Notes: generated from the sequence alone by a model not told the origin. DNA of 64,000 bases from Crossiella sp. CA-258035 (GCF_030064675.1 NZ_CP116413.1:2326001-2390000), one strand, 5' to 3'. Numbered from the stretch's first letter, positions 10,342 through 18,983 are shown. Numbers and translations are program-made.

Positions 10342-11056
10342 AGGCCGGGTGCACGCAGAACTCGTTGCCGTCCGGATCGGCCATCGGCACCCAGTCCACC
10401 TCGCCCTGGCCGAGGTCGATCCGCTTGGCCCCCAACGAGACCAGCCGCTCCACCTCGGTGGCCAGGTCGCTGTCCACCGGCACGAGGTCGAAGTGCAGCC
10501 GGTTCTTGCCCAGCTTCGGGGCCACCGGCGGCCCGCCCCAGGTGATCTTGGGCCCGCCGTGCGGGGAGCGGATCGCGGTCTCCTGGTCCTGGTCCCAGAC
10601 CAGCGGCCAGCCCAGCGCCTCGCTCCAGAAGTAGCCGACCTGCTGGGTGCCGTCGGAGGAGAGCGCGCCGATGAACCCGCAGTCGGCCAGGAAGTTGTTG
10701 CCTGCCTCGATCACGCAGAACTCGTTGCCCTCCGGGTCGGCCAGCACGATGTGGCCTTCCTCCGGGCGCTGGCCGATGTCGAGGTGCCTGCCGCCCAGCG
10801 CCAGCGCCCGCGCGACCGTGGCCTGCTGGTCCTCGGCGGAGGTGCTGGTCAGGTCGAAGTGCGTCTGGTTCGGGCCGAGCTTGTCCGCCCCGGTCGGCAG
10901 GAATCTGATCCGGAAGCCGGTGTCATCATCGGGCAGCAGCGCGATGCCGCCGAGGGCGTCCGGCGCGATCTCCCAGTTCAGGACGCCTGCCCAGAAGCGG
11001 GCTAGACCGGCGGGGTCCTTGGCGTCGAAGCCGAGCGCGAGCAGGGTGGCGGGCAT
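10340..11056 (-). CDS. Two-domain VOC (glyoxalase/bleomycin-resistance-like) protein
   Basis: Protein of 238 aa built from two tandem vicinal-oxygen-chelate domains. Each has the pattern of an N-terminal DAKDPAGLARFWAGVLNW-type helix (degenerate in the second copy), an HFDL strand, and a closing DPEGNEF/DPDGNEF strand with the usual metal-ligand glutamate. Such proteins are annotated as glyoxalase-like or bleomycin-resistance-like; the substrate cannot be told from sequence. It is divergent from the lacI-rbsBAC operon and convergent with snpA, sharing its terminator. ATG at 11056. Confidence 0.8.
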   Translation of the reverse strand: MPATLLALGFDAKDPAGLARFWAGVLNWEIAPDALGGIALLPDDDTGFRIRFLPTGADKLGPNQTHFDLTSTSAEDQQATVARALALGGRHLDIGQRPEEGHIVLADPEGNEFCVIEAGNNFLADCGFIGALSSDGTQQVGYFWSEALGWPLVWDQDQETAIRSPHGGPKITWGGPPVAPKLGKNRLHFDLVPVDSDLATEVERLVSLGAKRIDLGQGEVDWVPMADPDGNEFCVHPA

Positions 11057-11093
11057 CCGGCCACGCTAAGAGCTGCGCCAGAGGTGTGCAACG

Positions 11094-11123
11094 CGATTCC
11101 GAGCTGGCCCATTACCGGAATCG
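11094..11123. promoter_or_regulatory. Inverted repeat upstream of lacI
   Basis: CGATTCCG and CGGAATCG form perfect 8-bp arms separated by 14 nt, in the divergent region between the VOC gene and the LacI-type regulator. This is a plausible operator for either gene. A second, smaller CG-centred palindrome, TTCGCGAA (12330-12337), lies between lacI and rbsB. Confidence 0.3.
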
Positions 11124-11242
11124 GCCCCCGCGCACGTTCGCCATACCGTCCGGTCGTAGGGTTTCGAATCAGGCGGGTTGCGCTCCGACACCAATCCGTG
11201 ATCTCGTTCCGGCGTCATCAACACGAGTTGAAAGAGCGGTTC

Positions 11243-12316
11243 GTGGTTACTCGGCGCGATGTCGCGCGGCTGGCCGGCACTTCGGAGTCGGTGGTCAGCT
11301 ACGTGCTCAACGCCGGTCCCCGCAACGTCGCGCCGGCCACCCGGGACCGGGTGCTGGCCGCGATCGAGGAGCTGGGCTACCGGCCCAACGCGGTCGCCCG
11401 CTCGCTGCGCACCAACCGGACCCGGACCCTGGGCCTGCTGGTGCCGGACAACGCCAACCCGTTCTTCGCCGAGCTGGCCGCCCAGATCGCCGAGGACACC
11501 TTCGCCGCCGGGCACTCGCTGTTGCTGGCCAACTCCCGGGAGGACCCGGACCGGGAGGCCGAGCAGGTGCGCACCCTGCTGGACCGCAAGATCGACGGGT
11601 TGATGCTGATCCCCGCCTGCGCGCCCACCCGGTGCGTCGAGGACCTGGTGTCTTCAGGGGTGCGGTGCGTGCTGGTCGACCGCGAGCTGCCCCGGCTGGC
11701 CGCGGGCACCGTGGTCGCCGACCACATCGGCGGCTCGCGGACGGCGGTGGAGCACCTGCTCTCGCACGGGCGGCGGCGGATCGCCTGCGTGGCCGGGCCG
11801 CACTGCGCCTCGCCCACCGACGACCGGGTGCTCGGCTGGCGGTCCGCGCTGATCGCCGCCGAGGTCGACCCGGACGCGCTTCCCTTGCTGCACACGCCTT
11901 TTGGCCGGATGTCGGCCTACACCGCGGCCACCGAGCTGCTCACCGGCCTGACCTCGGCGCAGCGTCCGGACGCCATCTTCGTCACCAGCGACGAACAGGC
12001 CGTCGGGGTGCTGCGAGCGGTGCTGGAACTGGGCCTGCGGGTGCCGGAGGACATCGCCATCGCCTCCTTCGACGGCATCGCCGGCTCGGCCTACCCGGTG
12101 CCCGCGCTCACCACGGTCAGCCAGCCGCTGGCCGCGCTCAGCCAGACCGCGGTGAAACTCTTGCTGGACGCGGAGAACCCGGCAGGCAAACGGATCGTGC
12201 TGCCCACCTCCCTGCTGCGCCGCGGCTCCTGCGGCTGCCCTGACCCCGCCGGCGGCGGCTGCTCGGCCCCCGCGCCGCCGGTTGCCGTCCCCCTGCCCCA
12301 CTCCGCCGAGCGCTGA
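11243..12316 (+). CDS. LacI-family transcriptional regulator of a ribose-type transporter
   Basis: Repressor of about 357 aa. The N-terminal HTH (TRRDVARLAGTSESVVSYVLN) and hinge region (LGYRPNAVARSLRT) are typical of LacI. The rest is a periplasmic-binding-protein-like effector domain (LGLLVPDNANPFFAEL, then ASFDGIAGSAYPVPALTTV), expected to bind a sugar. The C-terminus has an unusual Pro/Cys/Gly-rich tail of about 30 residues after RRGSCGC. GTG at 11243 is chosen because it starts immediately before the HTH and has a GAGCGG-like RBS. Longer upstream starts would add residues with no family match. It sits 41 nt upstream of rbsB and probably controls rbsBAC and itself. Confidence 0.85.
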   Translation: MVTRRDVARLAGTSESVVSYVLNAGPRNVAPATRDRVLAAIEELGYRPNAVARSLRTNRTRTLGLLVPDNANPFFAELAAQIAEDTFAAGHSLLLANSREDPDREAEQVRTLLDRKIDGLMLIPACAPTRCVEDLVSSGVRCVLVDRELPRLAAGTVVADHIGGSRTAVEHLLSHGRRRIACVAGPHCASPTDDRVLGWRSALIAAEVDPDALPLLHTPFGRMSAYTAATELLTGLTSAQRPDAIFVTSDEQAVGVLRAVLELGLRVPEDIAIASFDGIAGSAYPVPALTTVSQPLAALSQTAVKLLLDAENPAGKRIVLPTSLLRRGSCGCPDPAGGGCSAPAPPVAVPLPHSAER

Positions 12317-12357
12317 CAACCAGCCATCATTCGCGAAGCCCCCCAAGGAGTTCGTCC

Positions 12358-13317
12358 GTGCCGAGGAAATCCTCTGTCGTCGCCGCCGCGGCCGCCATCG
12401 CCCTGACCGCGGCCGCCTGCGGCCAGGAGGGCAACGGGCTGACCGTGCCCCCGTCCAGTGGTGACCCCAAGATCTGCCTGGTGATGAAGTCCCTGGCGAA
12501 CGAGTTCTTCAAGAACATGAAGAAGGGCGCCGAGGACTACGTCGCGGGCCAGGGCGGCATCAAGCTGACCGCCAGCGGCATCCCGAACGAGACCGATGTG
12601 GACGGTCAGGTCGCCGAGGTCGAGAAGTGCGTCACGCAGAAGGTGGACGCGATCGTGCTCGCCCCCGCCGACTCCACCGCGCTGATCGCCTCGGTGAAGA
12701 AGGCCGTGGACGCCGGCATCAAGGTGGTCAACATCGACGTCGAGCTGGAGGCCGGCGCGCTGCGCCAGGCCAACCTGGACGTGCCCTTCGTCGGGCCGGA
12801 CAACCGCGAGGGCGCCCGGCTGGCCGGGGTCGAGCTGGCCAAGGTGCTCGGCCCGCGCAGCAAGGTGATCATCCTGGAGGGCATCCCCGGCGCGGCCAAC
12901 GGCGAGCTGCGGGTCAAGGGCTTCAAGGACGCCATCCAGGAGCACCAGCTGGTGCTGGTCGCCTCCCGCACCGCCAACTGGGAGACCGACCAGGCGCACT
13001 CGGTGCTCGGCGCGCTGCTCACCGCCAACGCCGACGTCAAGGGCGTGCTCGCGGCCAACGACAGCATGGCGCTGGGCGCGGTCAAGGCGATCGAGGAGGC
13101 CGGGCTGGGTGGCAAGGTGAAGGTCGCCTCCTTCGACAACATCCCGGCGATCAAGCCGTTGCTGCAGAACGGTTCCGTGGTGGCCACCGTGGAGCAGCAC
13201 GCCACCTCGCAGGCCGCCCGCGGCATCGACCAGGCCATCCGCATGGTCAAGGGCGAGAAGGTCACCGGCTGGCAGAAGACCCCGGTCGAGGTCAAGACCA
13301 AGTCCTCCGCGGGCTGA
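12358..13317 (+). CDS. rbsB: Ribose-type sugar-binding lipoprotein
   Basis: Solute-binding protein of 319 aa (PBP type 1). The N-terminal signal ends in a lipobox (TAAAC, Cys near residue 21). The mature domain has the RbsB-like blocks ICLVMKSLANEFFKNMKKGAE, VDAIVLAPADSTAL, FVGPDNREG and VKVASFDN. GTG at 12358 has AAGGAG 7 nt upstream. It delivers sugar to the RbsA/RbsC-like proteins encoded just downstream. Ribose or a related pentose is the family expectation, but the ligand cannot be read from sequence. Confidence 0.83.
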   Translation: MPRKSSVVAAAAAIALTAAACGQEGNGLTVPPSSGDPKICLVMKSLANEFFKNMKKGAEDYVAGQGGIKLTASGIPNETDVDGQVAEVEKCVTQKVDAIVLAPADSTALIASVKKAVDAGIKVVNIDVELEAGALRQANLDVPFVGPDNREGARLAGVELAKVLGPRSKVIILEGIPGAANGELRVKGFKDAIQEHQLVLVASRTANWETDQAHSVLGALLTANADVKGVLAANDSMALGAVKAIEEAGLGGKVKVASFDNIPAIKPLLQNGSVVATVEQHATSQAARGIDQAIRMVKGEKVTGWQKTPVEVKTKSSAG

Positions 13318-13327
13318 GGCGGACCGG

Positions 13328-14866
13328 GTGCTCGTGCGGGAACCGCTGCTGCGCCTGTCCGGACTCGGCAAACGCTACCCCGGTGTGATCGCGCTGGCCG
13401 GTGTCGACCTCGAGGTCGCGCCGGGTGAGATCCACGCCCTGGTGGGGGAGAACGGCGCTGGCAAGTCCACCGTGGTCCGGTGCCTCTCCGGCATGGACCA
13501 GCCGGACGAGGGCGAGATGACCTTCGACGGCGTCCCGCACGCCCCGGCCGGTCCGGCCGACGCGCTGCGCGCCGGGATCAGGGTGGTGCACCAGGAACTG
13601 GCGCTGCTGCCCGAGCTGTCGGTCGCGGAGAACCTGTTCTTCGAGCACCTGCCCCGGCGGTTCGGCCTGGTGGACAAGAAGAAGATCCGCCAGGACGCCG
13701 TCGAGCTGCTGGCGCGGGTCGGCCTCTCGGTCGACCCGCGCACCCCGGTCGGCCGCCTCGGCCTGGCCGCCAGGCAGCTGGTGGAGATCGCCCGCGCGCT
13801 GGCCGCCGACAGCAGGCTGCTGGTGCTGGACGAGCCCACCGCGGCGCTCACCGGCGCGGAGTCCGACCGGCTGCTGGCCATCCTGCGCGAGCTGGCCGCG
13901 GCGGGCACCGCGATCGTGTTCATCTCCCACCACCTGGCCGAGGTGCTGGCCATCGCGGACCGGATCACCGTGCTGCGCAACGGCAAGAGCGTGGCCAGCC
14001 AGCTCGCCGCCGGGACCGGGGCGGCCGACCTGGTGCGCCTGATGGTGGGCCGGGACCTGGACCAGGAGTTCCCGGCCCGCGAGGACGCCGCCCGCGCGCC
14101 CGGCGCGGAGCTGCTGCGCGCGGAGTCGCTGCGGGTCCACGGCGGGACCGGGGAGCTGGACCTGGTGGTGCACGCCGGTGAGGTGGTCGGCCTGGCCGGG
14201 CTGGTCGGCTCCGGCCGCACCGAGGCGGTCCGCGCGCTCTACGGCGCCGACCGCCGCGCCGGTGGCCGGGTGCTGGTGTGCGGCAAGCCGATCCCGAACG
14301 GCCGCCCGGTCCGCTCCGTCCACAATGGACTCGGCATGCTGGCCGAGGACCGCAAGGACCAGGGCCTGCTGCTGGACATGACGGTGGCCGCGAACACCTC
14401 GCTGGCCGCGCTGCCGCTGGTCTCGCACTGGGGGCTGCGCAACCGGAAGCTGGAGGACGAGGTGGCCGCCACCCTCATCGGGCGGCTCGGCGTGCGCACC
14501 TCCGGCGTCCGGCAGGCGGTGCGCGCGCTCTCCGGTGGCAACCAGCAGAAAGTCCTCTTGGGACGGTGGCTGCTGGCCGACCCCGGTGTGCTCATCGTGG
14601 ACGAGCCCACCAGGGGCGTCGACGTGGGCGCCCGCTACGAGATCCACCGGCTGCTGCTGGAGCTCGCCGACGGCGGCAAGGGCGTGCTGGTGGTCTCCTC
14701 CGACCTGCCCGAGCTGATGGGCATCTGCGACCGGATCCTGGTGCTCTCCCGCGGCCGGCTGGCCGGTGAGCTGACCCGTGCGGAGTTCGACGCGGAGAAG
14801 ATCCTGGCCCTGGCCTACTCGGGCTACCTGACCACCACCGACGAAGAGGACGGGCCGAGTCGATGA
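13328..14866 (+). CDS. rbsA: Ribose-type ABC transporter ATPase (duplicated ABC domains)
   Basis: Cytosolic ATPase of 512 aa with tandem ABC domains. The first has Walker A GENGAGKST (residues 40-48) and Walker B VLDEPTAAL. The second has the degenerate A-loop GLVGSGRTE, the signature LSGGNQQKV and Walker B IVDEPTRGV. This is the normal RbsA/XylG arrangement, in which mainly one nucleotide site is catalytic. It starts (GTG) 10 nt after rbsB and ends overlapping the permease start by 4 nt (ATGA), so the genes are one translationally coupled operon. Confidence 0.87.
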   Translation: MLVREPLLRLSGLGKRYPGVIALAGVDLEVAPGEIHALVGENGAGKSTVVRCLSGMDQPDEGEMTFDGVPHAPAGPADALRAGIRVVHQELALLPELSVAENLFFEHLPRRFGLVDKKKIRQDAVELLARVGLSVDPRTPVGRLGLAARQLVEIARALAADSRLLVLDEPTAALTGAESDRLLAILRELAAAGTAIVFISHHLAEVLAIADRITVLRNGKSVASQLAAGTGAADLVRLMVGRDLDQEFPAREDAARAPGAELLRAESLRVHGGTGELDLVVHAGEVVGLAGLVGSGRTEAVRALYGADRRAGGRVLVCGKPIPNGRPVRSVHNGLGMLAEDRKDQGLLLDMTVAANTSLAALPLVSHWGLRNRKLEDEVAATLIGRLGVRTSGVRQAVRALSGGNQQKVLLGRWLLADPGVLIVDEPTRGVDVGARYEIHRLLLELADGGKGVLVVSSDLPELMGICDRILVLSRGRLAGELTRAEFDAEKILALAYSGYLTTTDEEDGPSR

Positions 14867-15882
14867 CCGACCTGCTGACCACGGAGGCGCCCGCGCCGCC
14901 CCGATCGCGCAACCGGGTGCTGGGCCAGGTGCTCGGCGAGGCCGGGATCGGAGTGGCGCTGCTGCTGCTGGTCGTGGTGTTCCTGGTCTTCGCCCCGCAG
15001 TTCGGCACCGGTCAGAACATCCGCAACATCATGACCCAGATCACCCTCAACACCATCCTCGCCGTCGGCATGACCTTCGTGGTGCTGGTCGGCGGCATCG
15101 ACCTGTCGGTCGGCTCGGTACTGGCGCTGTGCGCGGTGGTCTCGGGCAGCCTGATGACCTGGGACGCGCTCAGCCCCGGCACCGGGTTGCTGCTGGGCGT
15201 GCTGGCCGCGGTGCTGGTCGGCGCGCTGTGCGGACTCGTCAACGGCGCGGTCACCGAACGCTGGAAGGTGCCCGCCTTCATCGTCACCCTCGGCATGCTC
15301 TACGTGGCCCGCGGCGCGGCCCAGGAGTACACCGGCGCGCAGACCATCTACAACCTGCCGCGCGAGCTGACCCTGTTCGGCACCGCCACCTTCCTCGGCC
15401 TGCCCGCGGTGTTCGTGGTGGCGCTGGCGCTGGTCGGATTGGGCGCCTTCGTGTTGAGCCGCACCGTGTACGGGCGGCTGGTGTACGCGGTGGGCACCAA
15501 CGAGGAGGCGGTCCGGCTGGCCGGGCACCGCACCGGCTGGGTCAAGGTCAGCGTGTTCGTCATCGCCGGGGTGTGCGTGGGCATCGCCGCGGTGGTCTAC
15601 ATGGCCCGGCTCAACATCGCCAGCCCGATCCTGGGCAACGGCTACGAGCTCAACGCGATCGCCGCGGTGGTCATCGGCGGGGCCAGCCTCACCGGCGGCC
15701 GCGGCTCGATGATCGGCACCCTGCTCGGCGCCTGCCTGCTCGGCGTGCTCAGCAACGGCCTGATCCTGCTGGGCGTCTCCGACTTCCAGCGCACCATGAT
15801 CACCGGCGGGGTGATCATCGTGGCGGTGGTGCTGGACGCCTACCGCCGCCGGTTCGCCACTCGTCTCAACTCCGTGATGTGA
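14863..15882 (+). CDS. rbsC: Ribose-type ABC transporter permease
   Basis: Polytopic permease of 339 aa, BPD_transp_2/RbsC family. It carries the signature GGIDLSVGSV (about residue 80), NGAVTERWKVPAFIVTLGML in the middle, and AIAAVVIGGASLTGGRGS near the C-terminus. About ten membrane segments are predicted by eye. As a single permease gene it should form a homodimer, unlike the two-permease ytfT/yjfF system elsewhere in the window. It is the last gene of lacI-rbsBAC. No clear terminator hairpin is seen before the next gene. Confidence 0.86.
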   Translation: MTDLLTTEAPAPPRSRNRVLGQVLGEAGIGVALLLLVVVFLVFAPQFGTGQNIRNIMTQITLNTILAVGMTFVVLVGGIDLSVGSVLALCAVVSGSLMTWDALSPGTGLLLGVLAAVLVGALCGLVNGAVTERWKVPAFIVTLGMLYVARGAAQEYTGAQTIYNLPRELTLFGTATFLGLPAVFVVALALVGLGAFVLSRTVYGRLVYAVGTNEEAVRLAGHRTGWVKVSVFVIAGVCVGIAAVVYMARLNIASPILGNGYELNAIAAVVIGGASLTGGRGSMIGTLLGACLLGVLSNGLILLGVSDFQRTMITGGVIIVAVVLDAYRRRFATRLNSVM

Positions 15883-15942
15883 GATCAGTAGGCTGCCGGG
15901 TCCGCCTAGGCAACCTCACGGCAATCCGGAGCGTATTTCACG

Positions 15943-17700
15943 GTGGTGAACAAATATCAACGGTCCACGACCGCGCTGGCAGACCGCCCCCAGGCCACCT
16001 CGGGGGCGGTTTTCGCGGCCCGGCTGCGCGGCTGGCTGACCGCCGAGCCGGTGCTGGCCAGTGTCTTCGCCCTGGTTGTCGCGATGGTGATGACCTGGCC
16101 GACGCTGGCCGGGCTGAGCACCACCATCCCGCAGGACACCGCCGACCCGCTGCTCCAGGCCTGGCAGGTCGCCTGGAACGGCCACGCGCTGCTCACCGAC
16201 CCCGGCAGCCTGTGGCAGACCAACGCGTTCTTCCCGGCCAAGGACGCACTGGCCTACAGCGACAGCCTGCTCGGCTACGCCCCGGCCGGACTCATCGGCG
16301 AAGGTCCTGAGGCCGCGCTGGTCCGGTACAACCTGCTGTTCATCCTCGCCTACGCGCTGGCCTGCGCGGGCGGGTACGCGCTGGCCAGGCAGCTGGGCGC
16401 GAGCTGGCAGGGTGCCGCGGTGGCGGGTTTCGCCTTCGCCTTCGCGCCGTGGCGGCTGGCGCACGGCGGCCACCTGAACATCCTGTCCACCGGCGGCATC
16501 GTGCTGGCCCTGGCCATGCTGGCCCGCGGCCACGGCTTCAGCCTGCGCGAGGGCTACCGACCCGACCGCGCCCGTCCCGGCTGGGCGCTGGCCGGCTGGC
16601 TGGTCGCGGCCTGGCAGATGACCCTGGGCTTCGGCGTCGGCCTGCCCTTCGCCTACGTGCTGGCCGGCCTGGTCCTGGTCTCCGCGATCCGCTGGTTCAC
16701 CACCGGCCGGCCGCCCTTCCCCCGCCGCCTGCTCGGCGCGGACCTGGCAGGCGGCCTGTCCTTCGCCGCGGTCTCGGTCCTGATGGGCCTGCCCTACCTG
16801 CGGGTGCTGGAGGCCAACCCGGACGCCCGCCGCAGCCTGTGGGACGTCGACGTGCACAGCCCACCCTGGTACGGCTTCTTCCTGGCCCCCGGCGAGTCCG
16901 CGATCTGGGGCGAGGTCAGCGAACGCGGCCGCGCCGACCTGGCCGCCCCCGCCGAGATGACCCTGCTGGTCGGCATCATCCTGCTCACCCTGGCCGTCTT
17001 CGGCCTGCTGGTCTCCGCCTGGTCCCGCAAGGTCCGCCTGTGGCTCACCGTGGGCACCGCGGTCTCGGTGGTGCTGGCCTTGGGCACCAAGGTGATCGGC
17101 GACGGCGAGTACACCTACCTGTTGCTCTACCACTACCTCCCGGCCTGGGACGCCATCCGCACCCCCAGCCGCCTGGTCCTGTGGACCACCCTGCTGCTCG
17201 GCCTGCTCGCCGCGGGCGGCGTCACCCACCTCGCCGAACGTGCCGCCCAGACCCGGCGCTCCCGGCCGCTGCTCGCCGTCGCCCTGGTGCTGCCCGCCCT
17301 GCTGGTACTGGGCGAAGGCGCCAACCGCACCGCCCACCCCGAGGTGCCCATCGCCCCCGTCGCGATGAGCACGCTGCGCTCCCCGGCGCTGATCCTGCCC
17401 TCGGAGCAGATCGAGGACCAGCAGACCATGTTCTTCTCCACCGACGGCTTCCCGGTGCTGGCCAACGGCGGCAGCGGTTTCCTGCCCAGGATCACCGACG
17501 AGCTGCGCAAGAAGACCAAGAACTTCCCGGACCGGGAGAGCATCGCGCACCTGCGGCAGTTGGGCGTGCGCACGGTGGTGGTGCACAACCGGCCGCGCAA
17601 CAACCCGGCGTTCCGGCGGGCCCAGACCGCGGAGCTGGGGGAGCTGAACGTGACGGTGAAACGGGTGCACGACGACGCGTACGTCTTCTCGCTGGATTAG
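15943..17700 (+). CDS. Polytopic membrane protein, possibly GT-C-like
   Basis: Integral membrane protein of 585 aa with about ten to twelve hydrophobic segments and a C-terminal soluble tail of about 130 residues. The N-terminal region has TIPQDTADPLLQAWQVAW in the first external loop, an acidic loop position like that of GT-C glycosyltransferases and mannosyltransferase-like proteins. The tail contains a VRTVVVHNRPRNN stretch as in uncharacterised YfhO/GT-C-like actinobacterial proteins. No catalytic residue can be assigned with certainty. The start is the first of two adjacent GTG codons, with GGAG about 11 nt upstream. It is not obviously part of the rbs operon and its role is unknown. Confidence 0.65.
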   Translation: MVNKYQRSTTALADRPQATSGAVFAARLRGWLTAEPVLASVFALVVAMVMTWPTLAGLSTTIPQDTADPLLQAWQVAWNGHALLTDPGSLWQTNAFFPAKDALAYSDSLLGYAPAGLIGEGPEAALVRYNLLFILAYALACAGGYALARQLGASWQGAAVAGFAFAFAPWRLAHGGHLNILSTGGIVLALAMLARGHGFSLREGYRPDRARPGWALAGWLVAAWQMTLGFGVGLPFAYVLAGLVLVSAIRWFTTGRPPFPRRLLGADLAGGLSFAAVSVLMGLPYLRVLEANPDARRSLWDVDVHSPPWYGFFLAPGESAIWGEVSERGRADLAAPAEMTLLVGIILLTLAVFGLLVSAWSRKVRLWLTVGTAVSVVLALGTKVIGDGEYTYLLLYHYLPAWDAIRTPSRLVLWTTLLLGLLAAGGVTHLAERAAQTRRSRPLLAVALVLPALLVLGEGANRTAHPEVPIAPVAMSTLRSPALILPSEQIEDQQTMFFSTDGFPVLANGGSGFLPRITDELRKKTKNFPDRESIAHLRQLGVRTVVVHNRPRNNPAFRRAQTAELGELNVTVKRVHDDAYVFSLD

Positions 17701-17724
17701 CGCGCCCGGTTGATTCACACCCGC

Positions 17725-17754
17725 TTGCCGGAACAACCACGATCCGGTTAAGGT
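17725..17754 (+). promoter_or_regulatory. Candidate promoter for a leaderless transcript
   Basis: A -35-like TTGCCG (17725-17730) and a -10-like TAAGGT (17749-17754) are 18 nt apart. The expected start point 7 nt downstream is exactly the GTG at 17761, so the mRNA could be leaderless. Confidence 0.35.
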
Positions 17755-17760
17755 CATCCC

Positions 17761-17817
17761 GTGACTGCCGGGTCGGCCTTGAGCCACTACCGAGTTGGGT
17801 TCCCGGCCTCCGCGTGA
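17761..17817 (+). CDS. Putative 18-aa leader peptide (uORF)
   Basis: GTG-initiated reading frame of 18 codons plus TGA, product MTAGSALSHYRVGFPASA. Its start coincides with the predicted transcription start and also has AAGG 7 nt upstream, so either leaderless or conventional initiation is possible. Its last codons and stop lie within the GGCCTC/GAGGCC hairpin, so ribosome position could influence folding, as in attenuation. There is no run of a single regulatory amino acid. Coding status is unproven. Confidence 0.35.
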   Translation: MTAGSALSHYRVGFPASA

Positions 17818-18065
17818 GGCCAGGGTGGGCCAGAGGCCCGCCGCCCAGCTGTTCTTCTTCTGACGGTGTCTTCTCCCCGTCACTTTCGCGCGTCACCAGC
17901 TCGCTGAGCTGCTCTGACGCCCGCTCACTCTCGCGCGTGCCAGTAGCACCAATTGCGCTGACCGCCGCGCGCATTCCGCACCACCCGCCGCGCTGACGGC
18001 TGCCCTTTTCCTTTCCGCTCGTCATCACGAGCGGCGATCAGTCATGCCCACAGAATGGAGAACAA

Positions 18066-18896
18066 ATGGATTTCAACAAGCAGGTCATCGAGGAGTTCCG
18101 GGCCAACAACGGTCGCGTCGGCGGCTATTTCGAGGGCTCCCGGCTGCTGCTCATCACCACCACCGGCGCCCGCAGCGGCAAGCCGCACACCAACCCGGTC
18201 GGCTTCTACCCGGACGGCGACGGCCGCAACATGATCATCGGCAGTGCCGGGGGCTCGCCCAAGCACCCGGACTGGTTCCACAACCTGGTGGCCAACCCGC
18301 TGCTGACGGTCGAGGACGGCGTGTTCACCTACGAGGCCAAGGCCACCGTGCTCACCGGGGAGGCCCGCGACCAGGCGTTCGCCCGCGCGGTGGAAGCCGA
18401 CGCCGGCTGGGCCGAGTACCAGGCCAAGACCACCAGGGTGATCCCGGTGGTCATCCTGGAGGCCGTCTCCGGAGGACCGCCGAACGCCGGTTCCCCTGGT
18501 GAGGCGCTCAAGCTGGTGCACAACGCGTTCCGGCGGGAGCTGGCGCTGATCCGGACCGAGTTCGCCAAGTCCGGACGGACGCTCGGGGTGCAGCTGCGGA
18601 TCAACTGCCTGACGCTGTGCGCGGGGCTGCACAACCACCACACCGGGGAGGACATGGCGATCTTCCCGTTCCTCACCGACAAGTTCCCCGAGTTCGCGCC
18701 CACCATCGAACGGCTGCGCGCCGAGCACGTCCGGATCGAGCAGCTGACCACCGAGCTGCGCGCGGCCCTGGACAACCAGGACGCCGACCCCGGGCTGGTC
18801 CTGGCCGAGGTCGAGCGCCTCACCGCCGAGCTCGAACGCCACCTCGACTACGAGGAGGCCCAGCTCATCCCGGTCCTCGAAGCCGCCATGCCATGA
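18066..18896 (+). CDS. Ddn-type F420-dependent reductase fused to a hemerythrin-like domain
   Basis: Cytosolic fusion of 276 aa. Residues 1 to about 140 are a deazaflavin-dependent nitroreductase (DUF385/Ddn family) domain, with GARSGKPHTNPVGFYPDGDG and SPKHPDWFHNLVANP as the recognisable cofactor-pocket motifs. After a short Gly/Pro linker, residues about 150-276 form a four-helix hemerythrin/HHE domain. Candidate iron ligands are the His in VHNAF, His-Glu in GLHNHHTGED, His in RAEHVRIEQL and His/Glu in ERHLDYEEAQLIPVL. The pairing suggests a redox enzyme that senses or handles O2, NO or peroxide with an F420H2 donor; this is inference. The RBS GGAG is 5 nt before ATG. A leader region precedes it and a 22-bp tandem repeat follows it. 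Confidence 0.82.
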   Translation: MDFNKQVIEEFRANNGRVGGYFEGSRLLLITTTGARSGKPHTNPVGFYPDGDGRNMIIGSAGGSPKHPDWFHNLVANPLLTVEDGVFTYEAKATVLTGEARDQAFARAVEADAGWAEYQAKTTRVIPVVILEAVSGGPPNAGSPGEALKLVHNAFRRELALIRTEFAKSGRTLGVQLRINCLTLCAGLHNHHTGEDMAIFPFLTDKFPEFAPTIERLRAEHVRIEQLTTELRAALDNQDADPGLVLAEVERLTAELERHLDYEEAQLIPVLEAAMP

Positions 18897-18901
18897 CCCG
18901 A

Positions 18902-18976
18902 GTGTTGGCCGATCTCGTACGGCGTGTTGGCCGAAGTCGTACGGCGTGTTGGCCGAAGTCGTACCGTGTGTTGGCC
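18902..18976. repeat. 22-bp tandem repeat, about 3.4 copies
   Basis: The core GTGTTGGCC recurs at 18902, 18924, 18946 and 18968, a perfect 22-nt period. Copies 2 and 3 share GTGTTGGCCGAAGTCGTACS; the first has a 2-nt change and the last is partial. It sits between the convergent Ddn-hemerythrin and prcB genes. No spacers are present, so it is not CRISPR. It could be a dispersed actinomycete repeat or a terminator-like element. Confidence 0.85.
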
Positions 18977-18983
18977 GTTGCGG

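Larger units (their letters stand above)
17701..18065 (+). other. 365-nt leader/intergenic region with promoter, tiny uORF and hairpins
   Basis: This gap precedes the Ddn-hemerythrin gene. It holds a candidate promoter (17725-17754), an 18-residue uORF (17761-17817), and nested or alternative stems: GCCGGG/CCCGGC (17767-17807), GGCCTC/GAGGCC (17805-17821) and GGTGGGCC-AGA-GGCCCGCC (17824-17842). The second half is C/T-rich and contains two near-identical copies of CACTYTCGCGCGT (from 17881 and 17926). The overall look is that of a regulated transcript leader. No known riboswitch class was recognised. Confidence 0.5.

Noticed and set aside
17745-17850. Known riboswitch (SAM-IV, cobalamin or M-box type)
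   Set aside because: Some GC-rich stems look suggestive, but none of the conserved core sequences of these classes could be matched. Kept only as an unassigned leader.
18902-18976. CRISPR array
   Set aside because: Repeats abut directly at a 22-nt period with no spacers, and no cas genes are present.
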